From NCBI RefSeq assembly GCF_024298965.1, contig NZ_CP085193.1, positions 1,736,001-1,800,000 of the forward strand: a DNA stretch of 64,000 nucleotides. Reading direction: 5' to 3'. The DNA is from Streptomyces rapamycinicus NRRL 5491. Lineage in GTDB: Bacteria; Actinomycetota; Actinomycetes; Streptomycetales; Streptomycetaceae. The stretch's first letter is position 1. The number at the start of each line of letters is the position of its first letter. The notes under the pieces are model-generated. The model saw nothing but the letters and a program-made list of their open reading frames with translations, was not told where the DNA came from and did no database searches. Of this stretch, positions 8,272 through 16,780 are shown one piece after another. Both the position numbers and the translations under genes were made by a program.

Positions 8272-8285
8272 CGCAACTGCATTGG
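8264..8285. repeat. Right terminal inverted repeat of the element
   Basis: Ends in TAACGCAACTGCATTGG. It pairs with 5571-5592 at 21 of 22 positions and overlaps the transposase stop codon. Confidence 0.93.
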
Positions 8286-8295
8286 CCTCCTCCGG
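8286..8295. repeat. Target-site duplication, right copy
   Basis: CCTCCTCCGG, identical to 5561-5570. In the uninterrupted locus this was the loop of the terminator hairpin. Confidence 0.9.
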
Positions 8296-8309
8296 CCCCT
8301 CGCCCACCC
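8296..8309. terminator. Right arm of the split terminator
   Basis: CCCCTCGCCCACCC, exact reverse complement of 5547-5560, 13 bp beyond the stop of the leftward glutathione peroxidase gene. Confidence 0.8.
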
Positions 8310-8322
8310 GCTTCCCGTTACG

Positions 8323-8811
8323 TCACCGGGGCAGCTGCGCCTCGATCGCCGCGACGACATCGTCCGCCTCCGGCTCGGTCCGCGGCCGGAACCGGCCCAC
8401 GACCTCCCCGTCCGGCGAGATCAGGAACTTCTCGAAGTTCCACTGCACATCCCCCGCCTCGCCCTGCGCGTCCGGCGTCCCCGTCAGCTCGGCGTAGAGC
8501 GGATGCCGCTGCTCGCCGTTGACATCGACCTTCTCCAGCAGCGGGAAGGACACCCCGTAGGTCGTCGAGCAGAACGTCTGGATCTCCTCGCTCGTCCCCG
8601 GCTCCTGCCCCGCGAACTGGTTGCACGGAACCCCCAGCACGGTGAACCCGCGCCCGGCATAGCGCTGCTGCAGCCGCTCCAGCCCCTCGTACTGCGGGGT
8701 CAGCCCGCACTTGGACGCCACATTGACCACCAGCAGCGCCGCACCCCGATGCTCACCGAGCGAGGTCGGCTCGCCGGTGAGGGTGCGCAGGGGGATGTCG
8801 TACAGGCTCAT
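8323..8811 (-). CDS. Glutathione peroxidase family (thioredoxin-dependent) peroxidase
   Basis: Cytoplasmic thiol peroxidase of 162 aa reducing hydrogen or lipid hydroperoxides. The peroxidatic cysteine is C35 in NVASKCGLTPQY; the catalytic Gln lies in VPCNQFAGQEPG and Trp-Asn in VQWNFEKFL, completing the family tetrad. It uses Cys, not selenocysteine. Actinobacteria lack glutathione, so mycothiol or thioredoxin is the likely reductant (knowledge of the family). It is convergent with the cellulase gene; their common terminator is disrupted by the mobile element. Confidence 0.95.
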   Translation of the reverse strand: MSLYDIPLRTLTGEPTSLGEHRGAALLVVNVASKCGLTPQYEGLERLQQRYAGRGFTVLGVPCNQFAGQEPGTSEEIQTFCSTTYGVSFPLLEKVDVNGEQRHPLYAELTGTPDAQGEAGDVQWNFEKFLISPDGEVVGRFRPRTEPEADDVVAAIEAQLPR

Positions 8812-8970
8812 GGGATCTACCGCCTTCGTCGTTCGATGGGTGAGCCCAATCTATGCGCTGCCCACCGCCCCTCACTTCATCACAACTTGACCACATCTCC
8901 CACACAGACTCTTCAGCTTTCAACGAGCACGGTTACGGTCAACGTTCCGTGTATCACTCAAGGGGGGATC

Positions 8971-9738
8971 ATGTCTCGGAATAACCACCCATCACCCGGT
9001 GAGGGTCGAAACAAGAAGAAGACGGCACTTGGCTGTGGATGTCTCAGTCTGCTGGGACTGCTCGTAATCGGAGGGATCGGAGCGGCGTTCGACGACGGCG
9101 ACTCGTCGAAGAAGGACGACAAGCCGACCACCGTCGTCGCCAAGAGCGGCTCACCGTCGACATCCCCCAGCCCCTCCCCCACCCCGGTGCACACCACCGC
9201 GTCCCCGGCCGCGCGGAAGACCTCCGCTCCGACCGTGGTGAAGGTGAAGCTGCCCGACTTCACCGGCCGGGGCCTGCAGGACGCCCAGGACGCGGCGCAG
9301 GAGCTGGGGCTATACCGTCTGCGCAGCCACGACCTGACCGGGCGCGGCCGATTTCAGGTCTGGGACCGCAACTGGCGAGTGTGCTCACAGGACCCCAGCC
9401 CCGGCCGCGTTGACGAGGACAGCACGATCACCTTCAACGTGGTGAAGAACGACGAATCGTGCTCCTATCGGGCCGGCGCCTCGACAGGCGGCACCGATGG
9501 CGCAGACGGCTTGTCCTCCTCCGCCAGCGGTGGCGGATCGTCTTCCGGCGGATCGTCATCCGGTGGGACTTCCGGCGGATCGTCATCCGGTGGGACTTCC
9601 GGCGGATCGTCGTCCAGCAGCACGGGTGGATCGAGCAGCGGGGCCACGGCGCGCTGCAACGACGGCACCTACTCCTACGCCGCCCACCACCAGGGCGCGT
9701 GCTCGCATCACGGCGGTGTCGCCGTCTTCTACCGGTGA
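8971..9738 (+). CDS. Membrane-anchored PASTA and DUF3761 protein
   Basis: Protein of 255 aa that probably faces the cell wall. A short basic N-terminus precedes one membrane segment (about 19-40, CGCLSLLGLLVIGGIGAAF). Then come a Ser/Pro/Thr linker, a single PASTA domain (about 88-150, VKLPDFTGRGLQDAQDAAQ, then DPSPGRV), a Gly/Ser repeat linker (160-225) and a C-terminal DUF3761 module (RCNDGTYSYAAHH, then GACSHHGGVA). PASTA modules bind peptidoglycan fragments or beta-lactams in kinases and PBPs; here there is no kinase. ATG 8971 lies a few bases after AGGGGGGATC. Function unknown. Confidence 0.88.
   Translation: MSRNNHPSPGEGRNKKKTALGCGCLSLLGLLVIGGIGAAFDDGDSSKKDDKPTTVVAKSGSPSTSPSPSPTPVHTTASPAARKTSAPTVVKVKLPDFTGRGLQDAQDAAQELGLYRLRSHDLTGRGRFQVWDRNWRVCSQDPSPGRVDEDSTITFNVVKNDESCSYRAGASTGGTDGADGLSSSASGGGSSSGGSSSGGTSGGSSSGGTSGGSSSSSTGGSSSGATARCNDGTYSYAAHHQGACSHHGGVAVFYR
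9547..9600 (+). repeat. 27-bp tandem repeat encoding the Gly/Ser linker
   Basis: Two perfect 27-bp copies (9547-9573 and 9574-9600) flanked by partial copies encode SGGSSSGGT units. In-frame expansion or contraction would change linker length without breaking the gene. Confidence 0.9.
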
Positions 9739-9748
9739 TCTGACACGG

Positions 9749-9783
9749 CGATGGGGGCGGGGCCGCGGGCCCCGCCCCCATCG
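9749..9783. terminator. Bidirectional terminator
   Basis: A perfect 16-bp stem (9749-9764 with 9768-9783) and a 3-base loop lie between the convergent PASTA and YceI genes, 10 bp after the first stop and 16 bp from the other. Confidence 0.9.
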
Positions 9784-9799
9784 GTTACCGAGTGGCCGT

Positions 9800-10723
9800 C
9801 TACTCCGGCGGCGTCGGCGTGTCGTGGTTGCGGTACATCGCCTGGATGTCGAGCTCCAGCTTGACCGTGGGGCCGACCACCGCGATGCCGCGGGCGAGCA
9901 TATTGCGCCAGTTCAGGGTGTAGTCCTCGCGGTGGAGTTCGGCCGTGGCGAGGGCGGCGCAGCGCAGTTCCTGTTCGTAACCGCCGTTGACGGCGCCGAG
10001 GTACGTGGTGTCCAGGGTCACCGAGCGGCTCACGCCGTGCATCGTGAGGGGGCCCTGGAGGGTCCACTTGGGGCCGCTGCGCCAGGTGAAGCGGTTGCTG
10101 GCGAAGTGGATCTCCGGGAAGTTGTCGACGTCGAGGAAGTCGGCCGAGCGCAGGTGGGCGTCGCGCGTGTTGTTGCCGGTGTTGATGCTGGAGGCGTCGA
10201 TGACGACCTCGACGCGGGAGTCCTCCATCCGCTCGGCGATGTGGATACCGCCCCGGAAGCGGGTGAAGCGGCCGTGCACATTGGCCATGCCGACGTGGCG
10301 GGCGATGAAGCGGATCGCGGTGTGCGGCGGGTCGAAGAGCCAGGTGCCGGGCGGGGGGAGTTCGAGCTGCTGGGAGGGTTCCATCTGCACCCGGCGGGGA
10401 GGTTCGCTCTGGCCGGGGACGATGTCGACGGTGAGGCGGTTGGGCTGCAGACCGCTTCCGGTGAGCAGCACCGTGTACTGCCCGGGCTCGAGCGTGGCGA
10501 GGAACAGTCCATGCGGATCGGTGGTCGCTCTGGCCACCGTACGGGCGGCGCCACGCGTCTCGGTGACGGTGACCTCCACGCCGCCCAGGGCCTGGCCGAC
10601 GGGGTCCAGGACCTCGCAGCTGAAGGCTCCGGCACCCACGGGCAGGTGGATCCTGAGTCCTGATCCGCGGTCCGGACGCTTGGTGCGCATGCGCCGGAGC
10701 AGTGCGAGGGGCATTGCAGTCAT
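9800..10723 (-). CDS. YceI-family protein with N-terminal carboxypeptidase-regulatory-like domain
   Basis: Protein of 307 aa. Residues about 30-115 form an Ig-like regulatory domain (FSCEVLDPVGQALGGVEVTVTE, then TTDPHGLFLATLEPGQYTV). Residues about 125-300 are a YceI lipocalin-like barrel (TWLFDPPHTAIRFIARHVGM, then RSADFLDVDNFPEIHFAS), a fold that binds polyisoprenoid or amphiphilic lipids. No signal peptide is evident (the start is MTAMPLALLRRMRTKRP), so it is probably cytoplasmic or peripheral, unlike E. coli YceI. The fusion of both domains recurs in actinobacteria. Substrate unknown. Confidence 0.9.
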   Translation of the reverse strand: MTAMPLALLRRMRTKRPDRGSGLRIHLPVGAGAFSCEVLDPVGQALGGVEVTVTETRGAARTVARATTDPHGLFLATLEPGQYTVLLTGSGLQPNRLTVDIVPGQSEPPRRVQMEPSQQLELPPPGTWLFDPPHTAIRFIARHVGMANVHGRFTRFRGGIHIAERMEDSRVEVVIDASSINTGNNTRDAHLRSADFLDVDNFPEIHFASNRFTWRSGPKWTLQGPLTMHGVSRSVTLDTTYLGAVNGGYEQELRCAALATAELHREDYTLNWRNMLARGIAVVGPTVKLELDIQAMYRNHDTPTPPE

Positions 10724-10804
10724 CTCACTAACGGTTTCTCTGGGGATGGGGGCGTGTCCATGATGAAGCCCCAGGTCGGGCTCCGGACGCCTGGGGGGTG
10801 GGTG

Positions 10805-10958
10805 TCAGCCGTGGCCGAGGATCTTCCGTAGCGCGCCGAGCAGCAACTGGCCGGGGCCGGCACCGGTTCCTCGCCCGCGAGGCTGGTGCAGAAGGCGGTG
10901 TTCCCATCAGCGGCCGCGGGGTGGCCAGGGCGGTGACCTGGTCCTCGACTGTATCCAC
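10805..10958 (-). pseudogene. Possible frameshifted small gene
   Basis: A GTG at 10958 with GAGGAG upstream opens MDTVEDQVTALATP. Plausible coding then moves to a second frame (GNTAFCTSLAGEEPVPA) and a third (GQLLLGALRKILGHG-stop at 10805). Two compensated frameshifts would give a protein of about 50 aa. I do not recognise the family; it could be chance GC-rich open frames. Confidence 0.25.
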
Positions 10959-11079
10959 TGCTTAAGGGCTCCTCTCGGTCCTCTCCCCGTCCTCTCCCCC
11001 GCGATGGCCGGTCGCGCGGCCCGATCGGTGATCGACGGCCGGCCATTGATGATCTTGTTCCAGAACCTGGACCCCGAGG

Positions 11080-11096
11080 TGTCTCATTTCGAAACA
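11080..11096. promoter_or_regulatory. Candidate operator upstream of the GAF/Fis regulator
   Basis: TGTCTCATTTCGAAACA is an imperfect inverted repeat (5 of 7 pairs, 3-bp spacer) 27 bp upstream of the start. It has the TGTNTCA/TGAAACA form seen for AcoR-like regulators, suggesting autoregulation. Confidence 0.45.
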
Positions 11097-11122
11097 GTGG
11101 CGACGTATACGGTGGAGGCGTT

Positions 11123-13024
<1,902 letters not shown>

Positions 13025-13090
13025 CGGCGGAAACAGTCACCAGGGGGGCCGGTCACACCGCAGCCGGTCATGGGCCACGGAGGGGGCACG

Positions 13091-13648
13091 GTGACGCGAG
13101 ACAACAGCACCGAGAGCGAGGCGGTCACGGGCAGGCTGCTGATCCTGGAGTACGAGCAGGTGAAGGAGGAGCAGCGGGCACGGATCGGGTTCCGCGACAA
13201 TCTGCTCTACGCGACGCTGGCCGCGATGGCCGCCATCATCACCTTCTCCCTGCAGAGCCATGGGCGCCCGGAGCTGCTGTTGCTGCTGCCCCCGGCGTCG
13301 GCGCTGCTGGGCTGGGCGTATCTGGTCAACGACGAGAAGATATCGGCCATCGGACGGTATGTCCGGCAGGATCTGGGGCCCCGGCTGACGGCGCTCGCCC
13401 CGGGTCGGCCACCGGTGTTCGGCTGGGAGCGGGCGCACCGCGACGACGGCCGCCGGGTCTCCCGCAAGCGGCTGCAGCTCGCGGCGGATCTGCTGCTGTT
13501 CACGGTGGCGCCGATCGCCGCGCTCATCGTGTACTGGACGTCGGAGCCGGTGCGGGCGGTGCTGCTGGGGGTGTCGGTGGCGGAGGTGGCGCTGGTCGTC
13601 GTGCTGGCGGTGCAGATCGTGCTGTACGCGGATCTGCACCGGCCGTGA
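13091..13648 (+). CDS. Small multi-pass membrane protein, candidate effector
   Basis: Protein of 185 aa, family not recognised. A charged amphipathic N-terminus (EYEQVKEEQRARIGFRDN) precedes two membrane segments (about 40-57, 62-80). Then come a soluble loop of about 50 residues rich in Arg and two more segments (about 132-152, 158-180), ending near the membrane. Both termini are probably cytoplasmic. GTG 13091 was chosen because GGAGGGGG sits 7 bp upstream. It lies about 70 bp before the nucleosidase-type effector gene in the same direction. By analogy with SLATT- and pore-type effectors in NTP-dependent conflict systems it may act on the membrane; this is inference from topology and neighbourhood. 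Confidence 0.7.
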   Translation: MTRDNSTESEAVTGRLLILEYEQVKEEQRARIGFRDNLLYATLAAMAAIITFSLQSHGRPELLLLLPPASALLGWAYLVNDEKISAIGRYVRQDLGPRLTALAPGRPPVFGWERAHRDDGRRVSRKRLQLAADLLLFTVAPIAALIVYWTSEPVRAVLLGVSVAEVALVVVLAVQIVLYADLHRP

Positions 13649-13717
13649 TGTGGGATGACCCGTGGGAGCTCGTCGGGCTCCGTAAGGTGTCGGCAAGGGC
13701 AGTCCTAGGGGGTATCC

Positions 13718-14899
13718 GTGGGCGCTGGGGGCAATGGGGGTGCGGGGCGGGCCGATGTGGTGGTCCTGACCGCGCTGGAGGTCGAGTACCGGGCGGTGCG
13801 CGCCCATCTGGAGGATCCGCGTCCGGTCCAGGCGGAGCGAGGCGCCGTGTTCGAGCTGGGGGTGTTCCGCGAGGAGTGCACGGAGCGGACGGTCGCCATC
13901 CATATGACGGGTCCGGGGAATCCGGGTGCCGGGGTCTCGGTCGAGCGGGCGGCGGCGCTCTTCGCGCCCCGGGCGGTACTGTTCGTGGGGGTGGCGGGCG
14001 GCCGCAAGGATGTCGTGCTGGGCGATGTGGTGGCCGCGGACGCGGTGTACGACTACGAGACCGGCAAGGACACCGAGGCGGGGTTCCTGCCCCGGCAGAA
14101 GACCTATCAGTCGACGTACGGGCTGGTGCAGCTGGCCCGGCTGGTGGCGGCGGCCGACGCGTGGCAGCGCCGGATCCGCCCGGGGGACGACGCGCCGCGC
14201 CCCCGGGCCCATGTGAAGCCCCTCGCGGCGGGCGGCCGGGTGGTGGCGCACCACCGCTCGGACGTCGGGCTCAGGCTCGCGGCCGGTGCGGGTGACGCGC
14301 TCGCGGTGGACATGGAGGGCTTCGGCTTCCTCGCCGGCGCGTATGCCAATCAGCAGCTGGACGCCCTGGTGATCCGCGGCATCTCGGATCTGCTCGGGGA
14401 CAAGGGCGAGGCACACGACGAGCGCTGGCAGCCGGTGGCCTCCCGCAACGCGGCCGCCTTCGCCTTCGAACTGATCGGCCGCATCCCGGCGGCAGACCCT
14501 GTGGCGTCCCGGCCACTCGCCGCCGGTACGCGATCCCTCGCCGCCGGCACGCGATCCCTCGCCGCCGGCACGCGGCCCCTCGCCACCGGTACAACGCCCG
14601 CGGGCTCCCGGCGGCGCAGGCTGACCATCCGTGACCTCGGCGTACTCGCGGACACCCTGCTGGCCGTGGACGGGATGACCTCCCCCGCGCGCTGGCAGCA
14701 GCTGCTCGACGAACTGCCCACCGTCGGCACCGCGGTGGGCCGTCAGTCGGCGAGCCGCGCGGAGGCCCTGTCCCTGCTGCGCGTCTGTGAGGCGCGGCGG
14801 GCGATGGGCGAACTGGTGGAGGTGGTCGCGGTGCTCGCGCCGGACGACCCGGCGGCCGCCGAACTCGCCCGGCGTGTCGAGGAACTCGGATTGGAGTGA
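13718..14899 (+). CDS. Purine-nucleoside-phosphorylase-like effector with C-terminal effector-associated domain
   Basis: Protein of 393 aa. Residues about 12-250 are a PNP/UDP-phosphorylase (MTA/SAH nucleosidase) fold: DVVVLTALEVEYRAV, then FVGVAGGRKDVVLGDVVAAD, then GDALAVDMEGFGFL and IRGISDLLGDK with the active-site acid. It would cleave a nucleoside or nucleotide-derived signal. A 7-residue repeat linker (about 265-295, LAAGTRS units) leads to a helical domain at about 305-390 (LGVLADTLLAVDGMTSPARWQQLLDELP). That domain resembles effector-associated domains that plug effectors into VMAP or STAND switches; the VMAP protein downstream has a similar N-terminus. GTG 13718 has AGGGGG just upstream. 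No TTA codon was seen. Confidence 0.85.
   Translation: MGAGGNGGAGRADVVVLTALEVEYRAVRAHLEDPRPVQAERGAVFELGVFREECTERTVAIHMTGPGNPGAGVSVERAAALFAPRAVLFVGVAGGRKDVVLGDVVAADAVYDYETGKDTEAGFLPRQKTYQSTYGLVQLARLVAAADAWQRRIRPGDDAPRPRAHVKPLAAGGRVVAHHRSDVGLRLAAGAGDALAVDMEGFGFLAGAYANQQLDALVIRGISDLLGDKGEAHDERWQPVASRNAAAFAFELIGRIPAADPVASRPLAAGTRSLAAGTRSLAAGTRPLATGTTPAGSRRRRLTIRDLGVLADTLLAVDGMTSPARWQQLLDELPTVGTAVGRQSASRAEALSLLRVCEARRAMGELVEVVAVLAPDDPAAAELARRVEELGLE
14516..14596 (+). repeat. 21-bp tandem repeat in the effector linker
   Basis: Copies at 14516, 14537 and 14558 plus a degraded fourth at 14579, unit starting CTCGCCGCCGG, encode LAAGTRS heptads between the phosphorylase domain and the adaptor domain. 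Copy number should vary between strains. Confidence 0.85.
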
Positions 14900-15283
14900 C
14901 CCTCCTCACCCTGCCGTCCCGGCGGGCGAGGGCCCCGGGCCACCGTCCCCCGCACCCTCCCCGAGCCGCCCAGGGGCGGCGTCCCCCGCGCGAGCTCACC
15001 ACAACCGTCCAGGTGGGCCCCTGAGGAGGACGGCCCTCCGCCTCGCGGTCGCCGCGGGCGCGGGCTCCCCGCTCCGCCGCCGGGAGGTGTCCCGGCGGCG
15101 GCGGGGCCCGCCCCGGGCGCGGGGGACGGTGCCACGGACATACTCGCCAGGGGTGTCACGAGAGGCTTGCGGGGCATACAAGTTGTCCCGGAGTCCCGGC
15201 GGGTGGCACCCGTGTGTGGCAGGGTCTCCGGCGGGATCATCGGCGGCGGGGACCGATGATGCGGCCTCGGGGGAGGGCACGGC
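14900..15283. other. 384-bp intergenic region before the VMAP operon
   Basis: No convincing gene. It contains a perfect 10-bp stem (15076-15085 with 15090-15099), a probable terminator for the effector gene. Closer to the operon is an 8-bp inverted repeat ATCATCGG/CCGATGAT (15236-15243 and 15253-15260), 24 bp upstream of the VMAP start, which could be an operator or leader hairpin. Confidence 0.55.
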
Positions 15284-16780
15284 ATGGCGGCCATGGGGGA
15301 AGGTGGCCTGAAATCGGTCGGCAACCTCGTCACGGCGTTGAAGGAGTTCCGCTGTCTGACGGATCCGGATCTGCGCACGCTGTGTCTGGATCTGGTCGCC
15401 ATGGAGCTGGAGATGACCAGCGTCCCCGTGCGGGCCCACCGGGTGACCGACTACTTCCTGGTGGAGCTGGCCCGCGAATGCCTGGAAAACGTGCGGATCA
15501 TGCACGCGCTACGCGCGTCCCTCGCGGTGATGGCGGCGGCGGACGAGGACGCGATCAAGCGGCTCGACTCGGTCATGGAGCAGATGACGGCCCGTCCGGC
15601 GCTGCCCGAGACCGCCATCGCGAAACTGCGGTCGCTGCTGGAGGAGCTGGAGATCGAGCAGCTGGGCCAGTTGTGCCGTACGGCGGCGGGCCCGCTGCAG
15701 GACGTTCCCGCGGTCACCGGCCCCTGGCACGCCTTCGAGGTGCTCAGCCGGATGAACGCGCAGCCGGGCGGGCTGCCGCCGGGGCTCGCCCTCGTGGAGT
15801 ACCTCGCGGCGGCGGCGCGTCCGCTGCAGAGGGCCGACGCGCTGCGCGACTGGGCCGATGAGCGGGCGCGCGAGCTGGGCCTGACGCCCCAGCTGCGGTC
15901 GCTGCGGCAGCAGGTGGGGCATGCCGCCCCGGCCGGTCCGGTGGACGCCTATCTGGTGATCCGGCTGCTGCCGCAGGAGGAGGCCGGGGCCTACGAGCTC
16001 TCGTCCTGGCACCAGTACGACCCCACCGGCTGGCATCCGGTCCGCGGCCCGGTCACCCGGGTCACCGCGGAGACCGCGGAGCGGGCGGTCCAGACGCTGG
16101 TGTACCAGGCGGCCGAGGACTGGGAAGACGCCCGCGCGGTCCACATCGAGTTCATGCTCGGCCCGGATGACCTGAATCTGCCGGTCCACCGCTGGCGTCT
16201 GGAGCTCGACAGCGAGCTGCCCATCCCGCTGTACATGCACTACCCGGTGGTCGTACGGAGCCTGGAGCGCAGCCGGACCAAGCGCTGGCACCGGGAGTGG
16301 AAGCACCGCTGGAACCTCCTCGACCAGCAGCCCGAGCGCGCCAAGCAGCTCGTCGTGGACGGCGAGGACCCGGACAGCCCGCGCTCCGGCGACCCCACCG
16401 CCCTGCTGGCCCGGCTCAAGGCCGATCCGCAGGTGGTCGCCCTGGTCCTGACCTCGCCCCCGGGCGTCACGCCCGAGGGCACCTCGGAGGCGCTGACCGC
16501 CTGGCGGGCCGGGATTCCGCTGGTCGCCTGGGACGGCCGGGCGACCCGAGCCCCCGGCTTCGTCCAGCAGCTGAGACAAAATCAGGCCGACGCCAGCGGG
16601 AACCTGGCACGGCTCCGCGAAGCCGTGACAGAGTTACGTCTGGACGCCCATACGATCGACTCCGCGGAGCGGGAGCATCACCTGGGGCAGCACGTGGTGC
16701 TCGTTTGGGACGACCCGACCCGTCCCGTGGAACCGCAAGGGCGCATTACGGGGCCGGACGAGGGGGTGGGTGGTCGATGA
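15284..16780 (+). CDS. VMAP (vWA-MoxR-associated protein)
   Basis: Protein of 498 aa, the adaptor of ternary vWA-MoxR-VMAP conflict systems. Residues about 8-110 are helical and resemble an effector-associated domain (SVGNLVTALKEFRCLTDPDL, then FLVELARECLENVRIMHAL). The middle segment (about 115-215) is helical. The C-terminal VMAP domain covers about 220-450 (VDAYLVIRLLPQEE, then WHQYDPTGWHPV, AVHIEFMLGPDDLNLPVHRW, PLVAWDGRATR). ATG 15284 has GGGGAGGG 7 bp upstream. Codon 451 is TTA (16634-16636). The stop overlaps the MoxR start (ATGA). Assignment rests on motif recall and gene order; an HMM search would settle it. Confidence 0.82.
   Translation: MAAMGEGGLKSVGNLVTALKEFRCLTDPDLRTLCLDLVAMELEMTSVPVRAHRVTDYFLVELARECLENVRIMHALRASLAVMAAADEDAIKRLDSVMEQMTARPALPETAIAKLRSLLEELEIEQLGQLCRTAAGPLQDVPAVTGPWHAFEVLSRMNAQPGGLPPGLALVEYLAAAARPLQRADALRDWADERARELGLTPQLRSLRQQVGHAAPAGPVDAYLVIRLLPQEEAGAYELSSWHQYDPTGWHPVRGPVTRVTAETAERAVQTLVYQAAEDWEDARAVHIEFMLGPDDLNLPVHRWRLELDSELPIPLYMHYPVVVRSLERSRTKRWHREWKHRWNLLDQQPERAKQLVVDGEDPDSPRSGDPTALLARLKADPQVVALVLTSPPGVTPEGTSEALTAWRAGIPLVAWDGRATRAPGFVQQLRQNQADASGNLARLREAVTELRLDAHTIDSAEREHHLGQHVVLVWDDPTRPVEPQGRITGPDEGVGGR

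Larger units (their letters stand above)
5571..8285 (+). mobile_element. IS4-family element carrying a cmtR-CDF metal-resistance cassette
   Basis: A 2715-bp unit bounded by 22-bp terminal inverted repeats (one mismatch) and a 10-bp direct duplication. It contains, all rightward, a CmtR-like ArsR regulator, a CDF metal exporter, a hairpin terminator and an IS4-family transposase. The transposase stop codon lies inside the right inverted repeat. No inverted repeat was seen immediately upstream of the transposase, so the boundaries place both metal genes inside the transposing unit; this is an IS with passenger genes, not an IS next to a metal operon. The duplication is exact, suggesting recent insertion. 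Confidence 0.9.
10724..11122. other. 399-bp intergenic region between divergent YceI and GAF/Fis-regulator genes
   Basis: No intact gene longer than about 75 codons is convincing here. It holds a possible decayed small gene (10805-10958, minus strand) and an inverted repeat (11080-11096) upstream of the regulator. Otherwise nothing recognisable. Confidence 0.6.

Noticed and set aside
5571..8285. Composite transposon or integrative element
   Set aside because: Only one transposase and one pair of terminal repeats; no second IS, integrase or tRNA attachment site.
9547..9600. CRISPR-like repeats
   Set aside because: Contiguous in-frame coding repeats without spacers; no cas genes.
14900..15283. 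Additional small gene before the VMAP operon
   Set aside because: Open frames here are Arg/Pro/Ser-rich with no ribosome site and overlap hairpins.
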